From Lactuca virosa (taxonomy: Eukaryota; Streptophyta; Magnoliopsida; Asterales; Asteraceae), in NCBI GenBank assembly GCA_928212115.1, contig CAKMRJ010005745.1, forward strand, positions 220,886,745 through 220,950,744: a stretch of 64,000 bases of DNA, written 5' to 3'. Shown in pieces: positions 11,439 through 24,378 of this stretch. A program made the translations under genes and the position numbers. Every line of letters starts with the position of its first letter. Within the stretch, counting starts at the first letter, position 1. The notes beneath the pieces are model-generated. The model saw only the letters and a list, made by a program, of their open reading frames with translations. It was not told the origin of the DNA and searched no databases.

Positions 11439-14400
11439 GTGTATCAGAGCCTAGGCTTGTTTCCTTGTTTTATACTTGCAAAAGTAGCTGAAAATCGAGT
11501 TGAGATGCATATAGTATTCGATTGTGTTGGCTGGAATTGACTAGGAACATTACCCTAAGATGTTTTGGACTTATAAACCTTGTTTTTGATGTGGTAATGT
11601 TCATGCTAATCCATTTCTAAGATAATTGTCATAATTTCAAGATTTGTCTTAGTTTGTATGTTCATGCTAATTTCTTGAAGATTGATGATTTGAATTATCT
11701 TGTTCTTATGAGGTTCTTAGATTAATAGAAAAGTTGTGTGAACTAGTTTGTTTTCAATCCATTTTAATCTAAGAGTTGATTTCAAAGTGTGTTTTTTGTA
11801 ACTTGTCCTCCAAGTTATATGAAAAGTCACATTTAAGAATCGTAAAACTCATAAAAGTTGGCAAAGGTTACAAAATGACGAGTCTAGTTCTAATTAAATG
11901 GTTTTATGACTCCATAACTTGTCCTCAAGTTATGGAGGTTCAAGAGTCTCTTCATTAAATTTTAAAAAAAAATGTACCCTTAATTAGTTCCATAAGTTAC
12001 AATAAAAAAAAAGTTATTTTTTTTTATTAATTAGTTTAAAGTCTTCCATAACTTGTCCTCAAGTTATGGAAAACTTAAGAGTTTTTTTTAATTAAAACTA
12101 CTTTAAACTCATAAGTTATGGAATTAATTAGTTTTGAATATAGTTTCAAAACTTGCCCTCAAGTTTTGGAATTTGAAAAGTTTTCACTTATGAATACTTT
12201 AAATTCCAAGTTAGCCCTTAGAATTTTAAAAGTTAAATTCAACCCTTATTACTTTATAATATTACAAGTTAATAATATTATATATATGTATAAGAGTAAA
12301 GTCAGTCTTACCGTTAGTAGGCTCATTCACGAAGCCGGTCTATAAGGGGGTATAAGTTACTGCCTATAAAATGGCAGTTTTAATGGGTGTCCACTCTCAC
12401 CCACCGCTTCCTTGACTGGTGGAGGGTCGTTAGCCGAACGGGTAGGACAAGGACTATAATTCTCCTTTCATTAAAAGTATTAATGATAATACTAAGTAAC
12501 TAAACTTATTAATACCCAATCTTAGTTACTTAGGAAAATGTGAATTTGGTGCTAACCCATGAAATTACACTTTGCACTTTGCTTAAGTCGTTAGTGGAGC
12601 GTGTGTGGTTAACCGGCACACTAACCTGGACTAACAAGGTAGGCAAAGGGTAACTTAATATTTTATAGTATCGGTGGAGCGTGTGTGGTTAACCGACACA
12701 CTGATTAAGGGGTAAATATTAAGGGTACCAAGTATATTTGCATGGTTATTCACACCTTGTTTTGTGATCCTCGGCATCCCAGTCACAAACCTGAAGGGCA
12801 CACTCGAGATTGAAACATGCCTTTGAACAGTTCAATGAATCTCAAAGATCTAGGACTTTCAAATCCAATTAAACCTAATAAATTATTTCGTTTTTCATGG
12901 TGGAATTTGGTGAATCGTCATTCACCTACCTTCAATATAAATAGTTTGTTGGGTCCTAGCCTTAATATTTCATATTGGGTGTCATATTAAGGACTTTAAA
13001 TCAACTATCTTGAATATCTCCCAAAAAGATGTCTGGTCTAGACATTTATGATCTTCCCAAATCTCTTGAAACAAGCTTTCCTAAATGAAGATGATGTCCC
13101 ATGGATATCATACTTCTTTCACCTCCTCCAATTATTCTCCCTAACCCACAAGTTCCTAAAAAGTTTAAGGTCACTCAAGCCCTATTGGCAAGGCAAGGTC
13201 TAGGTGTGATCACATCTTGGAGATGTAGTCACATATTGACAAGCCGGGAGAGTTGGGTGTCAAAGTCTTGAGAAAGTTGGTGGCTCAACTACTTTCTAAG
13301 TCACATAGTGAGTTCTTTTGGGAATCCTATGAAACAGACTAAGACAAGACCCTTAATGATCTTATCTATTTGCTAAGATCAACTTCCTAAAACGCTATGG
13401 ACATTGACAATGATGACATTGGATATCCAGTGAAGCTCTCTCTCCCAATGGAAAGGGATCGGCCATAGTCAACTCGGTTGACCCAATGGTAAAGAGAGAG
13501 GCGAAGTCTGAGATAGTCCCATTATCAAGGGTCCATAGGTAACTATTGCCAAAGGAAGGGGCATTGGTTACGAAGCTGCCAAATTTACCTAAGGATGTTA
13601 AAGTCAATAAGTTTGGCTCTACTTCAGGTAAAGTCCATTGTCTAACTCTATTAAGTACATGCTGATTCTGATCGCGAAGATGGATTTCAATCGCATGGTT
13701 CGGTGATCAGAATTTGGGCTATTACTTAAGAGTTATGATATTTATATTGCTTAGGAATAGATAACAACAAGGTTTTTCATATGGATTGTAAGGATAAGTT
13801 TTTTTCCGCAAAGTTTTAAAATAAAAGAAAAAGGTTTTGATTTTATTTATTTTAAGTATCCTTACAATGGCATTTGTGAAAAGTTGTTTGCTTATAAGAT
13901 TCCATTGATAGCAATATTGGAAAAATGGATTTGATTCTTTCGGTTGTGGTAGTGTCTAATATTAACCAATAAGGAAAGATTCTCATCACCCAAGGTTCAA
14001 TTGGACCGAAACTTGGAATCATGCAAGTTGTATAGTATGATGAATGAGAACTTTCAGCTTGGAAAAATTAAGACTAATTCCTTATGTGAATAAGGAAAGG
14101 ACTAAGGATCGAGTACCACATTCTTGTGCACTGGTCAAGTCCACCACAAAAGATCAAGAAGACTATTCGTCATGATTTACTTAAGTTCAGTAAATATGGT
14201 TATACTTTAAGTTTAAGTATAAGTCTGTAGCATTGGAGAAGTTTCAATGTGAGACAGAACGAAAGAAGAATCAAAGAATGGCAGAAAGATAAAAGTTTCT
14301 CAAATCTGAAAAGATGGGAGAGTACTTTAGTATCATGTTTATGATCATCTTAATGATTAAGATACCATATCACAATTGGTCCTCTAAAGTCATCTTAGTG

Positions 14401-17374
14401 CATTCTTATGACTAAGAAGAGGAGTCATGAATTGTTGAAATGGTTAAATCAAAAGATGAGTCATACTTCGTTCCAAAACAATTCTTAGAGTCATACTCCA
14501 AGATTGTAACTTGAGTGACATATCTTAAAGAGGGTTTGTTAACACTAGTCAAATGTAAGAGTAAAAGGTTATCTACTCTTGTACATTTGAAATTGGTAAG
14601 TTGTGATGTTTTGGATAAAACAGACCAACTTAGGCCAATTGTGTAAAGTGTTAGTCTTGATAAAGAATCCGCACTATCTCTTGAATATTTGACAAGGGAT
14701 CTTATATGTCAAGAGGACAGTGGGAGTCTTAAAGCTCTTGAAAGTTTCAAGACTTAATCAAGAATAAAACCTAAAGTCCTTCACTAGCACACGACTTGAG
14801 GTTTATAACCTATCGTGTTGAAATTTTGTGCCTATTCAAGTTGGCTTTGCATAGGAGTTCTGAGAGTTCTCAATTGGTTGCACAACTACTTGGAAGCAAT
14901 GGCAGGCACTTGAGCTGCCAAATGGCAAGAATTTAAGATTGCACAAGTTTAATATCAATAGAGTTTGGATTTGTCACTAACCTTGTCTTGTGATTATGGT
15001 TTTGACAAATCACATGGATAAGAACACATACACTATTAAATCTAAGTGTCATAAGGTTTCTCTCCGATTCATGAAAATGATGGTGAGGAAACACTTTCAC
15101 TAAGTAGATTTTAGCTAGATAGCAATTGTGATATTTGCATTCTCAAGTCGTTAGTGGAGCGTGTGTGGTTTACCCGGCACACTAACATGGACTTGTGAGA
15201 AGTGGCAAAGGTCTAAACAATTGAGACTATGATTACGGCATCCCTTTTCATAGTTCTAAAATTGTTTAGACACACACATGTGAGCTATCTAAGAGAGGTG
15301 TATGATTTTGATAAAGTTTTATCAAAACATCTAGTATCAGAAATCTGAACTTTGGTAAGAAAGTCAGCTGATTTCTGAGTACATGTCAAAGCTAGTGGGA
15401 GCATAAGTGTTATGCTAATAATCATCATGTTAGTGGGAGCATGATAATTATGACAAAGGTTGCAAGTTAGCAATGTTAATTATAGAAAACAAAAGTTTCA
15501 ATTCGTGAGGTTGCAGGGGTTGAAAAAGTTGTTTTGCTATAATTAAGGGAGAGGAAATTATACTTCATTTCAATTCTAAAAGCTTAGATTGAGATTTTAA
15601 TCGTATTTAATCAAGGATATATATATGAATTTCATGTTGGAATGGCTCAACATAAGGAAATTCTATATATGGGTCCATTATTTGCGTTCTAAAATTCGAT
15701 TATGATTACGGCATCCCTTTTCATAATCTGAATTTTGAGAACTTGGCAAATTGAAATGGAAATATTATAGCAAAAGACTGGTTTAGTCTTTATGTGAGAC
15801 ATCATGAATCGTGTCCCATATGCTTCGGATATAGGATCGATTACATGTGCTATATTCATCCTTTCTAAAATTTTCCAAATGCCTGGGCATTATGAAGGGA
15901 AAAGGTCTAGAATTGGATATGACTAAAATGATTAAGCAATTGTCGAGGACAATCTAAGGTTTACCAAAGATTGGTTGCTCAAGGACAGTTGGAAGTATAA
16001 TGTTAATTCTGGAAGGACCATATTGACATAATCTGTAAGGAGGCAACTCTTGTTCAGAAGTGATAGTCAAAATGGAATATGGAAATGTTTCAAAGTTAGA
16101 AATTATTCAATCTGTGTAAGATTAGGAAACTTAATGAAAGAAGGATGTTTCCAAGGAGCTGATCTCCTTTGGAATGCTCTGTAATGATTGTTGTCAAGTC
16201 TTTCTGACTTCGTGCATAATCATTAAGAGGATCAATGCATATAAGTTTAGAATCTAACAGATTTCAGTAAATGGCATGAATTTGGAATTCTTGCATTTGC
16301 AGTAAGGATTTGGGACTGTGAAAAGAGGATCATTGGAGTGATGTTCAATTGATCTATTTTACAAAGTAAAGATCATAGACAACATAGTATGCATACTTGG
16401 TGTATGGCATGACTAGTGTTTAGAAAACATAGTGTACATGCTTGCTGAGCATGGGACAACTATTGTTTTAAATTCAAGTATAAAGTTGATAAAACCGAAA
16501 CAATGAATAATGAGTAATCAGTATGGTGATAAATAAAAGTGTTTATTTATATTCATAGGGTTTGATACCATATTTGATTCATTTATTCTTGTGTTTCACT
16601 TTGCATGTTTTGACTTCCAGAATAACTAAGTCGCTCTTCCTGAATGATTAAGTTATTCAAACCATCCCAGTCGGTCATATGTTGGAAGTAGATATGAATC
16701 AAGACTGTCATGGGTTGGTTTGTAGAGGTCCAAGTTGGTGGACAAAGTGGTGCTACAACACTCATGAGTGCTCATAAGTTCTGAGTATTGGATTCAACCC
16801 GCGCTCATTTGAATCACTTCATGGATTTTATCACGAGTGATCATGAGACGATAATATTTATATTCTTCAAACCTAGAGATATGAGTTGTTACTATGAGTT
16901 GGTTATACATTGATTGCACGAAAACGCATTGGTAACTCGATGTTATAAACGTGCCTTTGTGTATGATTCAACAAGTAGTAGATAGAACAAGCCATATGAG
17001 TCGAAGTTTATCCATTCCTTTTACCTTCGGGATAAAAGCGATATCTGTGGGCCCCTCGATGATTTAAAGATGATACATGTGAGTGCTTGGCCAAGCCAGG
17101 ACTGATTTGATTTGTTCAATCAGTCAGTCATCATGAATCGGAAATCGGGAAACAACAAATGGACAGAGAGAATGATTGATAATCCATGTCTCAGTCCATA
17201 TGATATCTAGAATGGAGGAATATATGATCCCTTATCTAATGGACAAGTCATTGACAAAGGTCAGAGTTCATCGACAAGGTCAGAGTTCGACAGAAGCTTT
17301 TGAGAGCTACGATTGCTGATCGGTTCCTGAAGTCATACGCAATATAGTTTTTTAGACTTATCCAAGTGGGAGAC

Positions 17375-18124
17375 TGTTGGATTAATGTCTAAGTCCATAA
17401 CTATAATTGGTAAGACTTGACCCGACCCGGCATGGTCCATTTGGGTTGCATGGCATCATGCATTTGGATAGACTATAATGAGAGAAATAACACTTAAGGT
17501 TGGTTAATATATTATAAGTTCTAATATATTAATAAGGTTATTTAATAGTATTGATCAAGAATTAATTTGGAATTATTAAGTGATCAAAAGGAGACTAATT
17601 AAATATATGGGTTGATTGTGTAAATCATTCATTCTTATATATGTGGGCTTGTGATCCAAGATTCCTTATGTTGGACTAAGTCCATGGGGTGACCCATGGA
17701 TACTCCATGGAGGTTAAAATCCATGGAGCATAAGGAATGGGTAAAGTTATGAGTTACATGGTGTAACCCTAATAGCCACCATATAAAAGAATCCCATGGC
17801 TCAAGAAATCGTGCACTAATGTGTGAGTGTGAGGGCTAGACGATTTCAAGGAGTGTTCAAGTTTCTCTCAAGTTATTCCAAGTGTATTTGGTGTTGTGTG
17901 AACCATTTGAGGTGTCACACTTGGGGCACTAGGCACTCAAGCTTCATGAAGACATTCTACATCAAAGAGGTATGTATTCTATCTTGTTATATTTATTATT
18001 TTGTATGCTAGATTAGGATAATACCTTGGATGTTCATAATTGTATGTATAATAGAGAAAACATAGATCCAAGGTATTTAGGGTTGCATGTACACTTAGGA
18101 GTGTTTAATGCTCATAACCCAACA
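17375..18124 (+). repeat. B copy 2, 3' LTR
   Basis: 750 bp, preceded by the polypurine tract and followed by ATAAA. Shares the variants GTTGTGTG and GGTTGCATG with the 3' LTR of copy 1. Confidence 0.88.
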
Positions 18125-19357
18125 ATAAACCTTTCTAAGACCATGTCAATCAATTAACAAATCCTTGGAGTATGACTCGAAGTCTGCTCATCTTCTTGAC
18201 TTAAACCATTTTTCAACAATGTCAGGATTCCTCTTCTTAAGCCATACAAATGCACTAAGATATCTTGAGGTCAATTTGTGAATATGGTTTTCCATAATCA
18301 TTAAGATGATCATAAAACAACGATACCAAAGTACTCTCCTATCTTTTCAGATTGAGAAACTTTTTATCTTTCTGCCTAATTTGGATTCTTCTCCATTCGT
18401 TTCCGCCTGACATTGAACTTTTCCAATGCTTCAGAATTACAATTAAACTTGTAAGCAATAACCATATTTACTAAACTTTAGTAAATCATGGCGAATAGTC
18501 GTATCGTTCTTTGTGGTGAACCTGACCAACGTACAACCAAGTGTACCCGATCCCCTAGTTTTCTTCACCTGACTCACATATACTGTGTCAGGAATTTCTT
18601 ATTTTCCAAAGATGAAGGTCTCATTCAGCATGCATACAAGTGTAATGATTCCAAGTTTTCATCCACTGACTGGGGGTGATGAGATATTTCCTTTATTTGG
18701 TGAATTTTGGCACGATCATAACGAAAGAATCAAATCCATAGTTGCTAACAACAGAAATAAATCAATTTCCACAAAATGCCATTGCAAGAGTATAATAAAA
18801 TAATAAAAAACAAATTTTATTATTTATAAAGTGCGGGAAAAACTTTTCCTTACAATGCAATTACAAATGAAAACTATTTTATTCAAATTCCTAGCAATCT
18901 ATCATAACTCCTAAGCAGCAGCTCAGAATCCGATCTTCGAACATGCGATCGAAATCCATCTCTTGCGATTAGATTCCAGCATGTTCGTACTTTTTAAGCT
19001 CCTTCCTTTGGCTTAATCCTACAAAACATCAAAATGCAAACTTGTCACATCATGGTACTAGGAAATCAACAATTCGAAACTAATAGAGTTAGATAGTGGA
19101 CTTAATCTAAAGCAGAACCAATAAATCGGATAAGTTCTCAGGTAGTCAGGGAAGCTCGCTCCAATGTCCTTTTCCTGGCACTAGAAACATACAATGCTCA
19201 TTTGGTATGACACTTGTAAACAATCTCAGAACTGGCCTTTCTCTAGTGATCAAAACTTTGGACCATGTGGCCGATTCCGTTCCTTTCAGGAGAAGGATCA
19301 TTCTAGTATGTCCATGTCATTGCCCATGCAGGTTGAGAGGCAGAATCTTCAATCAAT
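18125..19357 (-). pseudogene. Element A gag end and integrase remnant
   Basis: Resumes element A after B. On the minus strand, downstream of the C insertion, gag continues for about ten readable codons. A broken zinc knuckle follows near 19140-19195, with an in-frame TAG where CFYCQGKGHW would be expected. Then come decayed protease and integrase words. A perfect hairpin AATAATAAAA/TTTTATTATT occurs near 18795-18825. No intact frame remains. Confidence 0.7.
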
Positions 19358-20183
19358 TGATGGGTTTTAGATAAACAATAAACCTAGAAAAAATTCCTAA
19401 GTTCACATGCAACCTACTTTGGATCTATGTTTTAACTATTGAACATATAACTTTGAATTGCAATCAAGAACCCTAGAGGAGAGAGGCTAATTTCGAAATA
19501 ACAACTAGGGTTTACAGATTACATACCTTTCAATATTATAGCAAACAATTTTATTCCTCTTGAACTTGATCTTCTTGGAAGCCTAGCACCACAAAGGTAA
19601 TGCCTCTAATGGAATCACACCCAGAACTAGCAAGAAGGAAACTTGAAGGAGAGAGAGGCTAGGGTATGCAAATTAGGCCTAGGGTTTCTTCAAGGTAGGA
19701 GTGGCCGAATTTAGGAGCTGGGAGGCTCCTTATATAGCTGAGGGATCTAGGGTTTAGGAAAACCCTAATACTCCTTTGCTTAGGGCCTAAGCTAACCCAA
19801 AGGCCTTATCCAAGCCCTTGGACGAAATCCTTAGGGTTTTCCCATAGATTTCGTCCACCCCTCCTCCAAGGAGTTCTGGAGCCTTCCCTCAACTATAGAT
19901 AATTGCAACTAGTCCCTGCACTTTAAATTAATACTTTTAACCCCAAATTAATTCTGATTAATTTCTGGCTAACTTTAATTAAACAAATGATTTTCTAATT
20001 AATATATTAAATCTTTAACATATAATAAATCATTTATTTAATTTATTAATCTTATAAATTAATTCTCTCCTTTCATAATTTCCTTGTCTAGTTGCTAGGT
20101 TGAGGGCAACCCAAAAGGACTGTGCTGCTATCAATTCAAGTACATACCAATTATAGTTATGGGCTTAGACACCTAATCCAACA
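19358..20183 (-). repeat. Element C 3' LTR (left)
   Basis: 826 bp, matching 26417-27260 with scattered small differences, many of them missing single bases. A TATATAAG box on the minus strand lies at 19729-19736. Confidence 0.9.
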
Positions 20184-20201
20184 GTCTCCCACTTGGATAA
20201 G
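20184..20201 (-). other. Element C polypurine tract
   Basis: Minus-strand purine-rich tract AAGTGGGAGAC next to the 3' LTR. Confidence 0.85.
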
Positions 20202-21056
20202 TCTGTAACTATAATTGCTAGTATGCCTTCTAAATTTGACCAGCAAATTGCTAGCTTCCAAAAGCTGCTGCTGAACTCTGACCCAGTCAGTTACATGTCC
20301 TAAGATAAGTGATCATATAATCCTTCGTTCTGCAAGATATCCCGAGACATAAGACATGGAATGTAATCATCTCTTTGTCCAGAATCTATGTTTCCCGATT
20401 TCTGATTTGTGATGATGTAGGACTTCTAATTGAACACATCATTTAGTCCTGGCTGGGCCCAGCACATAAGTCAACACCAAATCATCGAGGGGCCCACAGA
20501 TATCGCTTTTCCCGTTAGGGCAAAAGGAACGAATAAACCTTGACTCATATGCTTGTATCTTTTACTTATCAAATTATACATGACAATACGTTTTATAACA
20601 ATACACCAATTACTGATGCGTTTTCGTATCACCAATGAATGACCGACTTGTAAATTACAACTCATATATCTCGTTTCAAGATTATAAGATATTATCGTCT
20701 CAGTATTACTCGTGATGAATTCCATGAAGTAATACTCTGAGCGAGGGTTTATCCAATACTCAAATCTCTATTTCTAAGTACTCATGAACATTGCAGCAAT
20801 TCTATTGCTATGTCTAACTCCTTAGACAATCGCAATCCAATTCATGACAGTCTTAATTCACTACTTACTTACTTCCAAAGTACGAGCGACTGTGGAGTTT
20901 GAATAACTAAATTATTCGGGAAGTAAAACATGCAAAATATGAAACAACAATAAAATTGACAAAAGGCAGTAATAAAACTCATAAATAATACTTTATTATT
21001 TAATCACCAAAAGTCAACTACATTTACTTTGTTACAAGTTTAAGAATAAAACTAAT
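20202..21056 (-). mobile_element. Element C 3' non-coding region
   Basis: Follows the pol stop. It aligns with the 3' regions of A and B. The palindrome here is GCTGGGCCCAGC (20452-20463), against GCTTGGCCAAGC in A and B; the change is on both arms so pairing is kept. No gene seen. Confidence 0.75.
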
Positions 21057-21978
21057 CTAACTAATATCATCTTTCAGTCCTATGCTCCGAGCATGCTGAA
21101 TATGGTTAGCCCTACTCAGACCCTTTGTGAGAGGGTCTGCTGGGTTATCTTCAGATGACACCCTCTTTACTACAAGATGGCCTTCTTCTACTCTATGTCT
21201 GATAAATGGTACTTTCTGTCGATATGTCTGGTTTTACCATGATCTCTTGGTTCCTTTGTTAAGGCAACCGCTCCTCATTATCGCAGAACAGTTCCATAGG
21301 CTCCTGATGGTTGGAACAACTCCGAGATCTCCGATGAAGTTCCTTAACCAAGCGCTTCTTCTTTCGACGCTTCACTCGCTGCGATGTACTCTGATTCACA
21401 AGTAGAATCAGCCACCGTATCTTGCTTGGAACTTTTCCAAGTAACCGCTCCTCCATTCAGTACAAATACCCAGCCAGATTGAGAACGGAAGTTATCTCTA
21501 TCCGTTTGAAAACTGGCATCACTGTAACCATCTACTCTCAAAGTATCATTGCCACCACGCACAAGGACCCAGTCCTTTGTCCTTCGCAAATACTTGAGTA
21601 TATTCTTAATGCTATCCAATGAGCTCTACCGGGTTTCCCTGATAGCGACTGACCATGCTCAAAGCAAATGCCACATCAGGGCGAGTACATGTCATAGCGT
21701 ACATGATCGATCCGACAGCGGAAGCATAAGGTACACGACTCATGTCTGCTATTTCCCTCATCTGTACTCGGGCATTGAGTCTTACTCAATTTGGTATTGC
21801 TCTGGATAGGTAGCTCTCCCTTCTTGGAATTTTCCATACTAAACCTCTTTAGTACCTTATCCAAGTATGTGCTCTGACTAAGTCCAATTAGTCTCTTCTT
21901 TCTATCTCTCAATATTCTAATCCCAAGAATATAGGCACTTCTCCAAGGTCTTTCATGGCAAAACACTTTCCAAGCCAA
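21057..21978 (-). pseudogene. Element C pol: RT C-terminal part and RNase H
   Basis: RNase H degrades the RNA strand of the RNA-DNA hybrid and removes primers. Segment 21344-21619 reads through the RNase H core, including VDGYSDASFQ (first catalytic Asp) and CESEYIAASEA (catalytic Glu). Segment 21676-21978 covers the region between RT and RNase H (ILGIRILRDRKKRLIGLSQS). The tail runs in another frame to a TAG stop at 21057-21059. At least two frameshifts separate the pieces. Confidence 0.85.
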
Positions 21979-22708
21979 GACTTAACATCTTTCAAGGTTG
22001 GAACGTCGTTACCAATGAGTAATATGTCATCGACATATAACACCAGAAAAGTTACTATACTCCCACTAGCCTTGATATACACACAAACTCATCTTCACTT
22101 CTAGAGAAACCAAACTCTTTGACTTTCTCATGGAAGCAGAGATTCCAACTGCGAGATGCTTGTTTCAATCCATAAATGGATTTCTCAAGCTTGCACACTC
22201 TATTGGGAAACTTTGCATCAACAAAACCCTCTGGCTTATTCATGTAAACATCCTCAGCCAACTTCCCGTTAAGGAAAGCAGTCTTGACATCCATCTGCCA
22301 GATTTCATAGTCATGAAAGGCAGCTATGGCGAGCAATATCCTAATAGATTTAATCTTAGCTACTGGCGAAAAGGTCTCATCATAGTCAACCCCTGGGGTT
22401 TGAGTGAAACCTTTTGCAACCAGTCGAGCCTTGAATGTGTGCACATTTCCATCCATGTCTGTCTTCTTCTTGAAGATCCATTTGCACCCAACTGTCTTAC
22501 GACCTGGTGCACTATCAACCAAATTCCAAACTTGGTTGTCATACATGGACTTAATCTCGCTTTCCATTGCCTCTTTCCACTTGGAAGCCTCTGGGCCTGC
22601 CATTGCTTCCTTATAAGTAACTGGTTCATCTAAATTTACCAGTGTCCTATCACTGATGAATGTGTCACATCTGAAGTAATATGAAACCATACAACTCAGG
22701 TGGCACAC
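21979..22708 (-). pseudogene. Element C pol: reverse transcriptase
   Basis: RVT_2-type reverse transcriptase that copies element RNA into DNA. The long frame 22055-22708 shows the landmarks WKEAMESEI, GCKWIFKKK, ARLVAKGF, DYDETFSPVAK, WQMDVKTAFLNG and KSIYGLKQASR. It shifts near 22080, and the catalytic YVDD box follows in another frame at 22026-22037. The active-site residues themselves are intact. Near-perfect preservation compared with A and B makes C the best candidate for a recently mobile copy. Confidence 0.9.
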
Positions 22709-24012
22709 TCACCCTAGTGGATCTTCGAAGAGGTAATGAGTTATCAACTGGTTCAACAGGAACTGTTTCCTCTGGTTGAGTGCTAGTGTCATCTAAGGTT
22801 CCTTCATTGGCTAACTCTTGAATTTCTTCAAGGTCAATGGTGCTCCCACTGTCCTCTTTGAATATGAGCTCTCTTTCTAGAAAGACTCCTCTTCGTGCTA
22901 CAAAGACCACGTTTTCACTAGGTCTGTAGAACAAATATCCAAAAGACTGCTTTGGGTAACCAATGAAAACACATTTCTCACTTCTAGCTGCTAGCTTGTC
23001 GTGAGTCTCTCCCGTCTTACGAAAGCTTCACAACCCCAGACTTTAATATGTGCTAACGAGGGAACTTTCCCCGTCCACATTTCGTGAGGTGTTTTGGCAA
23101 CCTTCTTTGTAGGGACAAGATTGAGGATGTGGGCGGCTGTCTCTAAGGCATACCCCAGAAGTGAATAGGAAGCGAAGCACGACTCATCATAGAACGAACC
23201 ATGTCTAACAAGGTTCGATTACGCCTCTCAGCTACACCATTTAACTGTGGTGTCCTAGGAGGAGTTAATTGTGAGACTATCCCACATTCTTTCAGATAGT
23301 CGTTGAACTCGATACTAAGATACTCTCCCTCCTCTATCGGATCTAAGTACCTTTATCTTCCTGCCCAATTGATTTTCGACCTCATGCTTAAACTCTTTGA
23401 ACTTTTCAAAGGTTTCTGACTTATGTTTGATTAAGTAGATATAGCCATATCTGCTATAATCATCAGTGAAAGTCACATAGAATCGATTAGCATCCCTTGT
23501 AGTTGATCTGAAGGGCCCACACACATCTGTGTGTATGAGATCCAACAGACCTTCACCTCTTTCACAAGACCCTGTGAATGGTGATTTTGTCATCTTTCCC
23601 AAAAGACAAGATTCACACATATCATCTGATTTTAGGTCAAATGATTCCAACACTCCATCCTTTTGGAGTTGGGCTATGCGTTTCTTGTTAATGTGTCCAA
23701 GACGACAATGCCACAAGCATGCCTTGTCTACACTATTAGACAAGTCAATATTAAATACACTATTCCTAAGCTATCAACACAAGTCACTGTTTCATACACA
23801 CCATCACAAGGTAAAGCTTCAAAATACAAACAACCATTCTTATAAACAGAAATTGAACCATTCAAATCATTAAAAGAATAGTTAAAACCTTGTCTGAACA
23901 ATGCATGAAATGAAATAATGTTTCTCGTCATCTCAGACGAATAGCAACAATTTAATAAATCTAATCTAACATCATTACTAAGCAAAAGTTGATAAACTCC
24001 GATCTTGGTCAC
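22665..24012 (-). pseudogene. Element C pol: integrase
   Basis: Inserts the DNA copy into the genome. The pre-integrase part is 23728-24012. The HHCC zinc site is WHCRLGH followed by CESC within 23315-23743. DDE-type core residues sit in HTDVCGP and FTDDYSRYGYIYL, followed by LRSDRGG. The frame is lost near 23315. Decayed core continues to about 22980, and the C-terminal piece with a Ser/Thr/Glu-rich linker to RT is 22665-22934. Three or more frameshifts. Confidence 0.88.
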
Positions 24013-24330
24013 TGGTGAAGACTTTTGTTTCCCATGATCAAGTTTATCCTTCCTCGCTCTATCTCCTCCTCACTTTCTTTAGCCCCTGCAAATCAGAACA
24101 GATGTGAAAACCACATCCTGTATCAAGGACCCATGAACGAGAAGATAATGAGTTATTAGAAGAAATAGTGTAAATACCTGCTGAAGATGGCTTCACTTTG
24201 CCATCTTTGATATCCTGCAGATATTTTGGGCAGCTTCTCTTCCAGTGCCCTTTGTCATTGCAATAAAAGCAATCGCATCTTTTTTGGATCAGAAACATGG
24301 GGATGGTAGCATTGGGCTTAGCCTTTGGGC
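24013..24330 (-). pseudogene. Element C gag zinc knuckle and aspartic protease
   Basis: The open frame 24059-24298 (79 codons) contains a CX2CX4HX4C knuckle (CFYCNDKGHWKRSC, residues 10-23), which binds RNA in the particle. It then contains the protease motif SWVLDTGCGFHIC with catalytic DTG at residues 59-61. It is out of frame with the upstream gag by at least one indel near 24379 and with integrase near 24059. Confidence 0.9.
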
Positions 24331-24378
24331 CATTACTAGATGACCCAGCTTGAGCCTTGTTCTTCGTTTCCAGTTTGC

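Larger units (their letters stand above)
10694..18124 (+). mobile_element. Element B, copy 2 (probable duplicate of copy 1)
   Basis: Same structure as copy 1: 5' LTR 10694-11438, primer-binding site near 11440 with one G missing, leader to about 13025, gag and pol remnants, 3' LTR 17375-18124, TSD ATAAA on both sides. The first 2.3 kb carries many one-base insertions and deletions, often in homopolymers, as in uncorrected long reads. The rest is close to copy 1. Identical target site and LTR-specific variants argue against an independent insertion. A real tandem duplication or two haplotypes are the alternatives. Confidence 0.85.

Noticed and set aside
3042..18129. Two independent insertions of B into A
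   Set aside because: Identical TSD, identical flanks and shared LTR-specific variants at both copies fit duplication of a single insertion, with an N gap between.
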